Shown: in pieces, positions 38,825 to 47,250 of the stretch
How positions within the stretch are numbered: the stretch's first letter is position 1
Layout of the letters: each line of letters starts with the position of its first letter
From: an uncultured cyanobacterium
Lineage (GTDB): Bacteria > Cyanobacteriota > Cyanobacteriia > PCC-6307 > Cyanobiaceae
DNA: 64,000 nucleotides
Direction of reading: 5' to 3'
Assembly: GCA_903858015.1 (NCBI GenBank)
Contig: CAIOGZ010000023.1
Location: 1 to 64,000 of the forward strand
Translations under genes and position numbers: made by a program
The notes under the pieces: model-generated
Database searches by the model: none
Seen by the model: only the letters and a program-made list of their open reading frames with translations
Told to the model about the DNA's origin: nothing

Positions 38825-40168
38825 GTGCCCCTCCGGATCCTGCTGGTTCGCCATGGTCTGAGCAGTTTCAACCTTGAGCAGCGCATCCAGGGACGGGATG
38901 ACCTCTCTTCGCTCACAGACCAGGGAGCCCAGCAGGCCCGCCGCACCGGCACGGCCCTGGCCGCCGTCCCGCTGACGGCGGTCTACAGCTCCCCACTGCA
39001 ACGCGCCCGGGCCACGGCGGCCCTGCTGCTGGAGGCCCATGGCTATGGCCAGGAGCCCCTCCATGTCGATGAACTGCTGGAAATCGACCTGGCTCCCTGG
39101 AGTGGGCTGCGGCGGCAGGAGCTGCAGGAGCGCCATCCCGACCAGGAACGCTGCTGGCGCGAAGCTCCCGAAACGATGGAACTGGAGCGCTCCGATGGCA
39201 GCCGTTACAACCCCCTGGCGGAGCTGATCCAGCAGGCTGATCGCTTTGCTGGCCGGCTGCTGGAAAGCCATGCCGCCAGCCTCAACTCCGAGCGCACCGA
39301 CACGGTGCTGGTGGTTGCCCACAACGCCATCCTGCGCTGCTTGATGCTGCAGTTGCTGGGCCTGCCGCCCTCCCATTTCCGCAGGCTGCGCCTCGACAAC
39401 GCCGCCATCACCGTGCTGAACATCAGCCGGGCTGAAAACCAGGGGCTCCAGGTGCAGATCGAATCCCACAACGGCACCAGTCACCTGGAGCAGGCCCTGC
39501 CGCCCAAGGGCCCAGGCCCCCGGTTGCTGCTGGTGCGCCATGGCGAAACCGACTGGAACCGCCAGGGACGCTTCCAAGGCCAGATCGACATCCCCCTCAA
39601 CGCCCATGGCCTGGCCCAAGCAGAGGCGGCCCGGGCCTTCCTGGCTGCGGTGCCGATCCAGCGGGCTTACACCAGCTCGATGGCGCGGCCCCGCCAGACC
39701 GCCGAGGCCATCCTGGCCTCCCATCCTGGCGTTCCCCTCACCAGCAGCCGCGGGCTGATGGAAATCGGCCACGGACTTTGGGAGGGATGCCTGGAAAGCG
39801 AAATCGCCGCTGGCTGGCCCCAGCTGCTGGCTGATTGGAAACGGGCTCCCCAGACCGTGCAGATGCCGGAGGGCGAAACGATCCAGCAGGTTTGGGATCG
39901 CTCGCTGACCACCTGGAACCGCATCGTGGCCGGTCTGGATGCCGAGGAAACCGCTTTGGTGGTCGCCCACGATGCCGTCAACAAAACCATTCTCTGTGCC
40001 CTGCTCGGCCTCAGTCCAGCCGATATCTGGGCCGTGAAGCAGGGCAATGGCGGCGTCACGGTGATCGACTACCCCAACGGAGCCCAAAGCACCCCCGTGC
40101 TGGCTTGCCTCAACCTCACGGGTCACCTCGGCGGTGTGCTCGATCAAACCGCCGCTGGCGCCCTCTGA
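38825..40168 (+). CDS. Two-domain histidine phosphatase (phosphoglycerate-mutase-like)
   Basis: 447 residues made of two tandem histidine-phosphatase domains. Domain one starts LLVRHGLSSFN and has VVAHNAILRC; domain two starts LLVRHGETDWN and has VVAHDAVNKTI. Each contains the RHG catalytic His and the second His. Such tandem proteins are known in cyanobacteria, where they are often labelled phosphoglycerate mutase without proof. The start is GTG at 38825; the frame upstream is antisense to the CPBP gene. The dihydroorotase-like gene follows 8 bp later. Confidence 0.92.
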   Translation: MPLRILLVRHGLSSFNLEQRIQGRDDLSSLTDQGAQQARRTGTALAAVPLTAVYSSPLQRARATAALLLEAHGYGQEPLHVDELLEIDLAPWSGLRRQELQERHPDQERCWREAPETMELERSDGSRYNPLAELIQQADRFAGRLLESHAASLNSERTDTVLVVAHNAILRCLMLQLLGLPPSHFRRLRLDNAAITVLNISRAENQGLQVQIESHNGTSHLEQALPPKGPGPRLLLVRHGETDWNRQGRFQGQIDIPLNAHGLAQAEAARAFLAAVPIQRAYTSSMARPRQTAEAILASHPGVPLTSSRGLMEIGHGLWEGCLESEIAAGWPQLLADWKRAPQTVQMPEGETIQQVWDRSLTTWNRIVAGLDAEETALVVAHDAVNKTILCALLGLSPADIWAVKQGNGGVTVIDYPNGAQSTPVLACLNLTGHLGGVLDQTAAGAL

Positions 40169-40176
40169 CCATTCCC

Positions 40177-41469
40177 ATGAGCCCAACCCTGCTGCTGCGG
40201 CGGGTCAACCTGCTGGAGGGCCCTGGCCTGCCGGCCCGCAGGGCCGATGTGCTGCTGGCGGGCCGCCGCATCTTGGCGATCGATGCAGCTGCCGATGCCC
40301 CAGCCGATCAGCAGGGCGCCATCAGCCTGGACGCCGCCCAACTGTGGATCGGTCCGGCCCTGGTGGATCCCCACAGCGTGCTGGAGGACCCGCAGCTAGG
40401 CCGGGCCGAGACCCTCACCAGCCTGGCGGAGACTGCCCGGATCGGGGGCTATGGCAGCGTGGCCCTGCTGCCTTGGTCGACTCCCTGGCGCGATCGGCCG
40501 GACCGTTTCGATCTGAGTTGGCCAGCGCCGTTGCGCCTGCTGCTCTGGGGCGCCTTCAGCCAGGCGGGCGAAGACAAGGACCTTGCCCCCCATGCCGACC
40601 AACTGGCCGGCGGTGCCTGCGGCCTGGCCTGCGGCCCTTCCCTGCCGCCCCTTGCCCTGCTCGAACGGGGCCTGCGGCTGGGGGAGATGGGCCAGCAGCC
40701 GCTGCTGGTGGCCCCCTGGGACCCCTCCCTCAGCCAGCAAGGATTTGTGCGGGAGGGGGTGGAAGCCCTGCGGGGCGGGTGGCCGATGGATCCTCCCCTG
40801 AGCGAACTGCTCCCCCTCCAGAGCCTGCTCACCCTTGCCGATGCCCTGCCGGAGGCGCCGCTGCGGCTGATGAATCTGTCCACGGCTGGGGCCGTGGAAC
40901 TGCTGCGGCGTTGCCCTGGCCCTGGCCGGCCGCTGGCCACGGTGGGTTGGTGGCATCTGCTGGCCGACAGTGGCAACCTCGATCCAGCCGCAGAAGGTTG
41001 GCGGCTGCGGCCCTCCCTGGGGGGACCCAGCGATCGGGAGGCCCTGATCGATGCCCTGGCCGAGGGCAGCCTCAGCGCCGTGGCCGTGCATCATCAAGCC
41101 CTTGATGCCGAAGAATGCCTGCTACCGCTGGACCAGCGTCGGCCTGGACTGGCTGGCCATGGCCTGGTGTTGCCCATGCTGTGGCAGGAACTGGTCGAAC
41201 GGCGAGGCTGGCCTCCATCCCTGCTCTGGCATGTGCTGTGCTGGGGCCCTTGCCAATTTTTGGGGATTGCCCCGTCCCGGCTCAGCCAGGGGAGCAGCGA
41301 CTGGATCCTGTTCGATCCCACGGCAGCGGCCGGTTTCAGCCCCGGCCGGGATCCCTCCCTGGCCAGCAACCGCCCTGTCCAGGGGCTTGACGCGCTGCGC
41401 GGCTGGGTGGTGGCGGCGGGGATTAGCGCTCCGGAGTGCTGGTCGCTCCCACTGATCCGATCGCATTGA
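40177..41469 (+). CDS. Dihydroorotase-like amidohydrolase lacking metal ligands
   Basis: 430-residue protein with amidohydrolase-fold layout: a small beta-sandwich start (LLLRRVNLLEGPGLPARRADVLLAGRRI) and GPALVDPHSVLEDP where active dihydroorotases have the metal-binding HxH. Here the second His is Ser. The later His and Asp positions also seem poorly kept. It is thus probably a non-catalytic dihydroorotase homologue, perhaps a structural partner as the PyrC' proteins that support aspartate transcarbamoylase. It follows the phosphatase gene closely and its end overlaps lepB. Confidence 0.8.
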   Translation: MSPTLLLRRVNLLEGPGLPARRADVLLAGRRILAIDAAADAPADQQGAISLDAAQLWIGPALVDPHSVLEDPQLGRAETLTSLAETARIGGYGSVALLPWSTPWRDRPDRFDLSWPAPLRLLLWGAFSQAGEDKDLAPHADQLAGGACGLACGPSLPPLALLERGLRLGEMGQQPLLVAPWDPSLSQQGFVREGVEALRGGWPMDPPLSELLPLQSLLTLADALPEAPLRLMNLSTAGAVELLRRCPGPGRPLATVGWWHLLADSGNLDPAAEGWRLRPSLGGPSDREALIDALAEGSLSAVAVHHQALDAEECLLPLDQRRPGLAGHGLVLPMLWQELVERRGWPPSLLWHVLCWGPCQFLGIAPSRLSQGSSDWILFDPTAAAGFSPGRDPSLASNRPVQGLDALRGWVVAAGISAPECWSLPLIRSH

Positions 41470-42187
41470 AGGGATAAAAGCGGTAGAAGGCCCGGCCGAT
41501 CAGTTCGTTGCGGGGCAGGAAGGGACCGCCGGGCCAAAACCGTCCATCCCAGCTATTGGCACGGTTGTCGCCAAGAACGACGACGTGATCGGCAGGAACC
41601 ACCACGTTGAGGGTGCGGCAGGGGCCCATGCCCCGTTGGTCCACCGGACAGGGGGATTTCATGTAGGGCTCCTGCAGCGGCTTGCCATCAATGCTCACCC
41701 GGCCGCGGGGATCGACCACGACCCGTTCGCCCGGCAAGCCGACCACCCGTTTGATGAAGGCGTCACAGGCAGGTTGTTGAACCCCGGGCAGGGATCCAAT
41801 CAGCGGCAGGTTCACCAGCAGGCACTGCAGGGGCCCCCCCCCACCTTCGCCCTGGGCGAGCAGAACGGGATCAAAATGGTGGGGGGCATGAAAGACCACG
41901 ATCTCGCCCCGCTTCGGCAGCCGGCTGCGGTACGTGAGCTTCTCCACGAGCAGCCGGTCCTGCAACTGCAGGCCAGGCAGCATCGAACCGGAGGGAATGT
42001 ATCGGGCCTCTACGATAAAATGGCGAATCCCGAGCGCGATTGCCAGGGTGATCAACACGCTGCGCCAGAAATCCCCAGGGGTTTCGGAGCGGGCCTCGAC
42101 GGGATCGCGGCGGCCAGGCTGGGGGTGCGGTTCGCCAGGCCTGGGATCACTTGCGCTTGGATCCGTTGGCGTCTTGGTTGGCGTCAA
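41423..42187 (-). CDS. lepB: Signal peptidase I
   Basis: 254-residue membrane serine protease that removes signal peptides. A polar Pro-rich N-terminus leads to one membrane helix (SVLITLAIALGIRHFIVEA). The catalytic Ser is in IPSGSMLPGL and the Lys in FIKRVVGLPGE; LGDNRANSWDGRFW closes the active site. TTG at 42187 is the likely start. The last 47 bp overlap the convergent dihydroorotase-like gene. It is divergent from the large membrane protein gene. Confidence 0.95.
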   Translation of the reverse strand: MTPTKTPTDPSASDPRPGEPHPQPGRRDPVEARSETPGDFWRSVLITLAIALGIRHFIVEARYIPSGSMLPGLQLQDRLLVEKLTYRSRLPKRGEIVVFHAPHHFDPVLLAQGEGGGGPLQCLLVNLPLIGSLPGVQQPACDAFIKRVVGLPGERVVVDPRGRVSIDGKPLQEPYMKSPCPVDQRGMGPCRTLNVVVPADHVVVLGDNRANSWDGRFWPGGPFLPRNELIGRAFYRFYPFNAIGSVGATSTPER

Positions 42188-42251
42188 AGCACTCCTGCGG
42201 CGGCGACCGGTTCGCCAGGCAGATTAGACGCACCCTGAGGGATTCCCCGCG

Positions 42252-43790
42252 ATGGCCAGGCCCCGCTGGCACCAGAGTCCCTCCCCCAAGGCCAACCGGA
42301 TCGCTCGGATCTGGGACCGGTCCGTGGCGCTCTGGGCGGTTCTCAATCTGGTGTTGGTGGGTTTCGACCTCACTTACGTGCCGCTGCGCACCTTCTGGCT
42401 GCAGCGCAATCTGTACCCCCTGCCCTCGGTGCCGCTGGCGATCCCCCTCACCCTTTTGCCGGACATCACCCCCTGGGTGGATCCGATCAAGGGGATCGAG
42501 CCCCATCCCGAAACCAGCGCCTATTTGCGCCGGTTTGGGCAGCTCGATGGGGCGATGGGGGCGGGCTCCGGCCCCAGGGAAGGCAGCAGCAGCCTGCTTC
42601 AACGGGCTTTGCTGCGGCAGCAGCTGGAGGCCACCCTCCAGATGATCGATACCAACCCATTTCAGGCCTCGGGAGCTAGCGGCACCCTCGAAAAGATCAA
42701 TGCCCGCCTGCGTCAGCGCGCCCAGCTGGATTCCGCCAGCCAGGCCGCCGAGCGGCTGCTGAGCCCCAGCTGGCTTGCCTCCCACCCCTGGAGCGGGGAG
42801 CGCCAATTCTGGCGGGAGCAGGTGTTGCCCCTGGTGGCAACGAACTACTGGCGTTCGATCGATGAAAACGGCCGCCCCACCGACCACTTCTGGCGTTACG
42901 ACCTGCTGCTATTCCAGAGCGTCTTCGCCCTCGACATCCTGATCCGGGTGGTACGGCTGCGCCGTCGCCTACCGGGGCTGCGCTGGCGGGATGCCTGCTT
43001 GCGCCGCTGGATCGACCTCCCCCTGTTGCTTCCCTTCTGGCGCTGGTTGCGGCTGGCACCGGTGCTGGAGCGCCTCCAGAGCAGTGGCCTGATCTCGATT
43101 GAACCGCTCCGCGCTGTGGTGAGCCGCGGCGTGGTGGCCCTGCTGGCGGTGGAGTTGTTTGAGGTGCTGGCCCTGCAGCTCCTCGATGGCCTGCAACAAC
43201 TGATCCGTTCCCGCCGCTGGCCAAGTCGAATCCGCTCCCTGCGCTCCCATCAGACGGTGGTCAGCCCTGAGCAGCGGGAGCTTGTGGAATTGATTCGGAT
43301 TTGGGCGCCGCTGCTGCTCGTGCAGGTGGCGCCCCGGCTGGCACCGGAGCTGGAGGGCGTGCTCCGCCACGCCCTCCAGCAGAGCCTGCAGACCACGATC
43401 GTGCCGCCGCCGCTGCGCCAAATCCAACCGCTGCTGGGCATGGAGAGGGGGGTGAGCCGCCAGGTTGCCGCTGGTTTGGTGGAAAGCCTGCTCGACCTGA
43501 CCCGCAGCACCGGCGCGCGCCTGGGCCGGCGGGATGATGAACAACTGGTCCTGCTGCAGCGGTTCATCGACCGTTTCTGGGAGGAGCTGGCGGTGGCGCT
43601 CGAATCGGGGCCGGCCCTGGAACGCTCCCAAGAGCTGGTCTGTGCCTTGCTGGAGGAGGTGAAGCGCACCTACCTGGGCCAGCTGAGCCGCACCGGCGTC
43701 GGCGGTTTGATCGAGGAACTCGACCTGATCATGGTGCGCGAAGGTCTCGCCGGCGGGGAGCTCACCCCCCCGGCTCCGCCCCAGGCTTGA
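42252..43790 (+). CDS. Large cyanobacterial membrane protein, voltage-sensor-like segment
   Basis: 512-residue protein I cannot name. One helix lies at about residues 24-46 (LWAVLNLVLVGFDLTYVPL). A 150-residue soluble part follows, then a membrane pair at about 214-275: LLLFQSVFALDILIRVVRLRRR and WIDLPLLLPFWRWLRLAPVLE. The order acid/aromatic helix, Arg cluster, WID-LPLLLPF and Arg-spaced helix recalls S2-S4 of ion channels, though no pore is seen. The C-terminal 240 residues are helical and soluble. It is divergent from lepB; the end overlaps the arsC-like gene. Confidence 0.75.
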   Translation: MARPRWHQSPSPKANRIARIWDRSVALWAVLNLVLVGFDLTYVPLRTFWLQRNLYPLPSVPLAIPLTLLPDITPWVDPIKGIEPHPETSAYLRRFGQLDGAMGAGSGPREGSSSLLQRALLRQQLEATLQMIDTNPFQASGASGTLEKINARLRQRAQLDSASQAAERLLSPSWLASHPWSGERQFWREQVLPLVATNYWRSIDENGRPTDHFWRYDLLLFQSVFALDILIRVVRLRRRLPGLRWRDACLRRWIDLPLLLPFWRWLRLAPVLERLQSSGLISIEPLRAVVSRGVVALLAVELFEVLALQLLDGLQQLIRSRRWPSRIRSLRSHQTVVSPEQRELVELIRIWAPLLLVQVAPRLAPELEGVLRHALQQSLQTTIVPPPLRQIQPLLGMERGVSRQVAAGLVESLLDLTRSTGARLGRRDDEQLVLLQRFIDRFWEELAVALESGPALERSQELVCALLEEVKRTYLGQLSRTGVGGLIEELDLIMVREGLAGGELTPPAPPQA

Positions 43791-44145
43791 GCAGCTCCAG
43801 CCACTCTTCAACGCGAAAGCCTGTGGTGATGCGGCCCTCGGCGGTGATCAGAAAGGGCCGCTTGATCAACTTGCCATCGTTGGCCAGGGCATCGAGGGCA
43901 GCGGCATCGTCCATCGATCGCACCCGTTCGGCCCCCAAGCTGCGGTAACTCTGGCCGCTGGTGTTAAACAGGCGTGAGCGAGAACCAAGTTGGCTCAACG
44001 CTGCCGCCAACAGCTCGCGGCTGGGGGGTGTCTGGCTGATGTCGATCAGCTCGGCACTGATCTGCTGCTGTTGCAACCAAGCCAGGGCCTTGCGGCAGGT
44101 GCCGCAAGGCCCGTAGCTGTAGATCCGGATCGTGGGGCCGGCCAA
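43762..44145 (-). CDS. ArsC/Spx-family protein
   Basis: 127-residue thioredoxin-fold protein of the arsenate reductase ArsC/Spx/MgsR family. IYSYGPCGTCRKALAWLQQ has the CxxC redox motif. ELIDISQTPPSRELL, RLFNTSGQSYR and KLIKRPFLIT are family segments; the CxxC form is nearer to Spx/YffB than to classic one-Cys ArsC. It may act as a redox protein or a regulator. TTG at 44145 is the start. It follows the ferredoxin gene by four bases, so both are probably one transcript. Confidence 0.88.
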   Translation of the reverse strand: MAGPTIRIYSYGPCGTCRKALAWLQQQQISAELIDISQTPPSRELLAAALSQLGSRSRLFNTSGQSYRSLGAERVRSMDDAAALDALANDGKLIKRPFLITAEGRITTGFRVEEWLELLKPGAEPGG

Positions 44146-44149
44146 GGGT

Positions 44150-44512
44150 TCAGCTGCGGCCCACCAGGGATTTCAGGGCTCCGACGAGGCTGTTGGAACC
44201 CTTGCCCACGCCATCGCTGGGGCGGGTGCGGATGGTCACATCGCCATTGACACTGGTGCGGCAGCTGAGGCGATAATTGGCTGGACGATCGGCAAGGTAG
44301 ACCTGCTCCACATCACTGCGGGGGGAGAGGTTACGGGCGCCTTCTATTACTTCCACAACGCAGGTGCCGCACTGGCCGAGGCCACCACAGTTGTTGAAGT
44401 TGTTGAGGCCTTTGTAGGGGTTGATGCCCGCATCGAGCGCCGCCTTGCGGAGGTTGGCGCCTTCGATGCAACCTACCTGCTGGCCTTCCTGCTCGAAACG
44501 GATGGTGGGCAC
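44150..44512 (-). CDS. [2Fe-2S] ferredoxin-like protein
   Basis: 120-residue ferredoxin. Cysteine spacing C-x5-C-x2-C (NNCGGLGQCGTCVVEV) and a distant fourth Cys (YRLSCRTSV) make a [2Fe-2S] site of the adrenodoxin/putidaredoxin-like type rather than the plant-type PetF. The last 20 residues are a polar/basic tail. GTG at 44512 is the start. The arsC-like gene follows by four bases, which suggests a shared redox function. Confidence 0.9.
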   Translation of the reverse strand: MPTIRFEQEGQQVGCIEGANLRKAALDAGINPYKGLNNFNNCGGLGQCGTCVVEVIEGARNLSPRSDVEQVYLADRPANYRLSCRTSVNGDVTIRTRPSDGVGKGSNSLVGALKSLVGRS

Positions 44513-44577
44513 GGTCGGTCGGGGGGGATGGCGCAGCCCAACTTAGGGCACACCGGCGCCGCCCGGAACCGCCCCGC

Positions 44578-45408
44578 TTGCGGCGCTGCTGCAGGCCGCC
44601 CGCTTTCAGCGCTGCTGCAGGCCGCCCGCTGGTCGCCAGGCGCTGCGAACTCCCCAGTGTCTTAACTAGGCTGGCTTATCTGCCGAACCGCTGCGTGGCC
44701 CTGGAAGACGAGAGCTACGACCGCGTCGTCCCTCGGTTGATCCCGGGGTACAGCAGCCTGGCCCGTCTCGGCGTGGCCTTGTTGGCGGCCTCGCCCCTGG
44801 CCTCAGCCCCAGGCAGCTCCGTGCTGGTGGCCGGTTGTGGCAGTGGGGCCGAGTTGCTTGAAGCCCGCGCCCAGCGGCCCGACTGGTGTCTCACCGGCCT
44901 GGATCCCTCCGCTGCCATGCTGCAACTTGCCCAGCGGCGGCTGGGGGATACGGCGGCGATCCAGTGGCGGCAGGGCACCGTAGAAGGCCTCGACGCCAAC
45001 GGCAGTTTTGATGGCGCCCTGGCCGTGCTGGTGCTCCAGGCGCTGCCGGATGATGGCAGCAAGTTGGCGTTTCTCTCGGCCTTGGCCAAGGGTCTTCGCC
45101 CCGGGGGCCAGCTGGTGCTGGTCGACCTGATGCAACCGGAGCGCTCGCCCCTGCAGCAGCAACTGCGGCAGGCGCGGCTGGGATTTCAACGGGCCAGTGG
45201 CCTGGCTGCGGCCGCGACAACCGCTGCGGAGCTCACCCCCGTGCCCCAGACGGTTACGGACCAAACCGTGACAGCCCTGACCACCGGGCTCTACCCGATC
45301 GGGCTGTCCAGGCTGGCCGCCCTCGTGGCTGCGGCCGGTTTTGGTGATCCTGCCCCGGTCTTCCAGGCCCTCGATGTGGAGGGATTCCTGTTGCAGCGTC
45401 GCGCCTGA
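44578..45408 (+). CDS. Class I SAM-dependent methyltransferase
   Basis: Up to 276 residues with a Rossmann methyltransferase domain. VLVAGCGSGAELLEA is the SAM-binding motif I, followed by LTGLDPSAAMLQLAQRRLG (motif II) and LVLQALPDDGSKLAFLSALAKGLRPGG. It lacks features that identify a substrate. TTG at 44578 gives the longest form; the GTG at 44695 (VALEDESYDR) gives a more family-like start and 237 residues. It is divergent from the ferredoxin gene. Confidence 0.85.
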   Translation: MRRCCRPPAFSAAAGRPLVARRCELPSVLTRLAYLPNRCVALEDESYDRVVPRLIPGYSSLARLGVALLAASPLASAPGSSVLVAGCGSGAELLEARAQRPDWCLTGLDPSAAMLQLAQRRLGDTAAIQWRQGTVEGLDANGSFDGALAVLVLQALPDDGSKLAFLSALAKGLRPGGQLVLVDLMQPERSPLQQQLRQARLGFQRASGLAAAATTAAELTPVPQTVTDQTVTALTTGLYPIGLSRLAALVAAAGFGDPAPVFQALDVEGFLLQRRA

Positions 45409-45435
45409 GGGGCCTCGCCCTATGGGGTGGCGCGC

Positions 45436-45467
45436 CTAGGGGGGCGCGGGGCTAGGGGGGCGGGCCT
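45436..45467. repeat. 16-bp duplication over the ppa stop codon
   Basis: CTAGGGGGGCG occurs at 45436 and 45452, a 16-bp spacing, with GC-rich filler. The ppa stop (CTA, 45452-45454 on the minus strand) is the first triplet of the second copy. The repeat also encodes the Pro/Gly-rich last residues of Ppa. Confidence 0.6.
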
Positions 45468-46009
45468 GGAGGCGGGCCGCCGCTGGCGACGGGGCGATCA
45501 GCAGCGGCGGCGGCGATGCAACGCTCCAGCAGAGCCGGAACCGACTCCTGGTCAAGCCAGCCCAAGATGGTGGTGCTCTGGCCGTCCAGGCTGCGGTAGG
45601 TGCGAAAGAATTCCTTCACGTCCGCAAGCTGGGTTGGGGAGATCTGGCGGATGCTGACCACGTGCTGCTTGCGCTGGTCAGCAATGGGAACGCACAGCAA
45701 CTTGCCGTCGCGGCAGCCACCATGAAGAAGGTCGAGCACGCCGATCGGCCGGGCGCGGATCAGGCAACCAGGAAAAGTGGATTCATCCATGATCACCATC
45801 CCATCGAGGGGGGCACCGTCCTCGGCGAAGGTGTTGGGAACGAAGCCGTAATCGAAGGGGTAGCGAACCGAGGAGTGGAGCACCCTGTCGAGAACCATCA
45901 CACCGGCCTCAGCATTGTATTCGTATTTATTACGACTACCGGCTGGAATCTCGACGACGAGATTAACCTCGCCCGGAGCGGGTGATGCCGGCAACTGGCG
46001 GAGGTCCAT
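45452..46009 (-). CDS. ppa: Inorganic pyrophosphatase
   Basis: 185-residue soluble family I pyrophosphatase. EIPAGSRNKYEYN, YPFDYGFVPNT, DGMVIMDESTFPGC and DLLHGGCRDGKLLCVP match the active-site segments with their Asp, Lys and Tyr residues. The ATG at 46009 gives the usual N-terminus. The C-terminal ASGGPPPGPPP is a non-conserved tail encoded by a short repeat. The upstream hypothetical gene overlaps the first 47 bp in another frame. Confidence 0.95.
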   Translation of the reverse strand: MDLRQLPASPAPGEVNLVVEIPAGSRNKYEYNAEAGVMVLDRVLHSSVRYPFDYGFVPNTFAEDGAPLDGMVIMDESTFPGCLIRARPIGVLDLLHGGCRDGKLLCVPIADQRKQHVVSIRQISPTQLADVKEFFRTYRSLDGQSTTILGWLDQESVPALLERCIAAAAADRPVASGGPPPGPPP

Positions 46010-46454
46010 GGCGCACGCTGGATGCAGGCAGCGTAGGCAGCCTGGTGGGCGTCGAAGCAGGATCACGGCGATCCAACACCACACTGGCTAGGGGCACCAG
46101 CAGGGTGAGCAAGGCGATGCCCATGCCACAGGCAAACCCGAGGCCGGGCCCAAAGGCCTCGCCAAGGCCAGGCTCATCGCGGCGCAGCCTGGCTTCCAAC
46201 GCCATGCTGTTGCCGCCGAAGCTGGGCCGCGATCGATCAGGAGCCGCCTGGACGGCCACGGCCCGACCGGGGGGCTTGGCGGGCCAGGCGGCCAGCAGGC
46301 TCGAGGTCCCTGGGCTGCCCAGGTCCCAACTGGGGGGATCCCCATCGCCCTCCCCGCCGGTTTCGACGGGACCAGGCAGATCAGCACTGGCGGCGGGATC
46401 CTGGGGGACCAGGGGGGCGGTGCACTGGGGGGGGGCTGGGTAGACAGGGGCCAT
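45963..46454 (-). CDS. Hypothetical protein with one membrane helix
   Basis: 163 residues. The first about 85 are Pro/Ser/Ala-rich and look disordered. Then EARLRRDEPGLGEAFGPGLGF leads to a membrane helix (CGMGIALLTLLVPLASVVL) and a short polar end. The end overlaps the start of ppa by 47 bp in a different frame. A conserved-looking segment before the helix supports it, but the start is unclear and GC bias could make such a frame by chance. No function is inferred. Confidence 0.5.
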   Translation of the reverse strand: MAPVYPAPPQCTAPLVPQDPAASADLPGPVETGGEGDGDPPSWDLGSPGTSSLLAAWPAKPPGRAVAVQAAPDRSRPSFGGNSMALEARLRRDEPGLGEAFGPGLGFACGMGIALLTLLVPLASVVLDRRDPASTPTRLPTLPASSVRHGPPPVAGITRSGRG

Positions 46455-46562
46455 AGAAGGGTGGTCCGCCTGGACGAACCACGGAGGACGGCGCCTCTGG
46501 CGCCGATTGAAACACGAACGATCAGTTTGACATTTCCGACCAGCTAGCCGGCGCTTGGCCCA

Positions 46563-47099
46563 TCATGCCGCGGGACGAGAGTGGTTATGGAGTTGTCGCT
46601 GGGCGTCGAGGCTGGGGGGAGCGGCATCGAAGGAATCGAGCCGCAGCCGGATCGCCCTGAGCTCTTCAAGGATCGATCCCAGCAGCTGTTGGGTGGCCGT
46701 GGAGGGGGAGTTCAGCACCTCAACGGTGACCTCTTTGATGCGCAAAACATCGCGGGCAAAGCGGGCCACCTCATTGGGGTGAAACAGCAGAGGTTCCTTC
46801 TGGTCGCTTCGATACTCCGGATTCAGCTTGCGGGGATGGAAGGGTGGATTGAGGTTGCGGGGGTCGGTGTTGGTGTAGCGGTAAACCGAGGCGCGCGAAC
46901 GGTTGAGGGCTTTCTGAACCTCTTCAATGGCAATCAGCGGCTCGCCGGCGGTTGGGCCGCCTTCCCCCAGCAAGCCACTGCTGCCCAGGGCTTCGCCCAG
47001 CTCGCGCAGATCGAAACCGCCGCCGCTGGCCGGCCCGTGCTGACCCTGGGGTCCTGGCTGCCCAGGACCGGACTGGACAGGACCGGACGGGGAAACCAT
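46563..47099 (-). CDS. Putative DNA-binding protein with MerR-like helix-turn-helix
   Basis: 178 residues. A disordered Gly/Pro/Gln N-terminus of about 55 residues precedes IAIEEVQKALNRSRASVYRYTNTDP, which reads like a helix-turn-helix of the resolvase/MerR type. NPEYRSDQKEPLLFHPNEVARFAR and a final coiled coil (TQQLLGSILEELRAIRLRLD) follow. The gene is conserved-looking and lies upstream of, and divergent from, proS, which is a common place for it in picocyanobacteria as far as I recall. Target sites are unknown. Confidence 0.7.
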   Translation of the reverse strand: MVSPSGPVQSGPGQPGPQGQHGPASGGGFDLRELGEALGSSGLLGEGGPTAGEPLIAIEEVQKALNRSRASVYRYTNTDPRNLNPPFHPRKLNPEYRSDQKEPLLFHPNEVARFARDVLRIKEVTVEVLNSPSTATQQLLGSILEELRAIRLRLDSFDAAPPSLDAQRQLHNHSRPAA

Positions 47100-47250
47100 G
47101 AGACTCCAGTGGGACTACTTGGATAGATCCGGGACCTTAGCAGAGGTTTTTGGGCGCCCTGGTTGCGCCAGAAACCTCCACCCAGGGAGCCTCTGACGCT
47201 GCTGCGAAGCTGTGGATGGTAGCGTCCCTGGGCCGCCCGTTCGACCGTTC

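Noticed and set aside
38474-40186. 570-codon minus-strand ORF over the histidine phosphatase
   Set aside because: Antisense shadow without any motif; the plus-strand gene has clear catalytic motifs.
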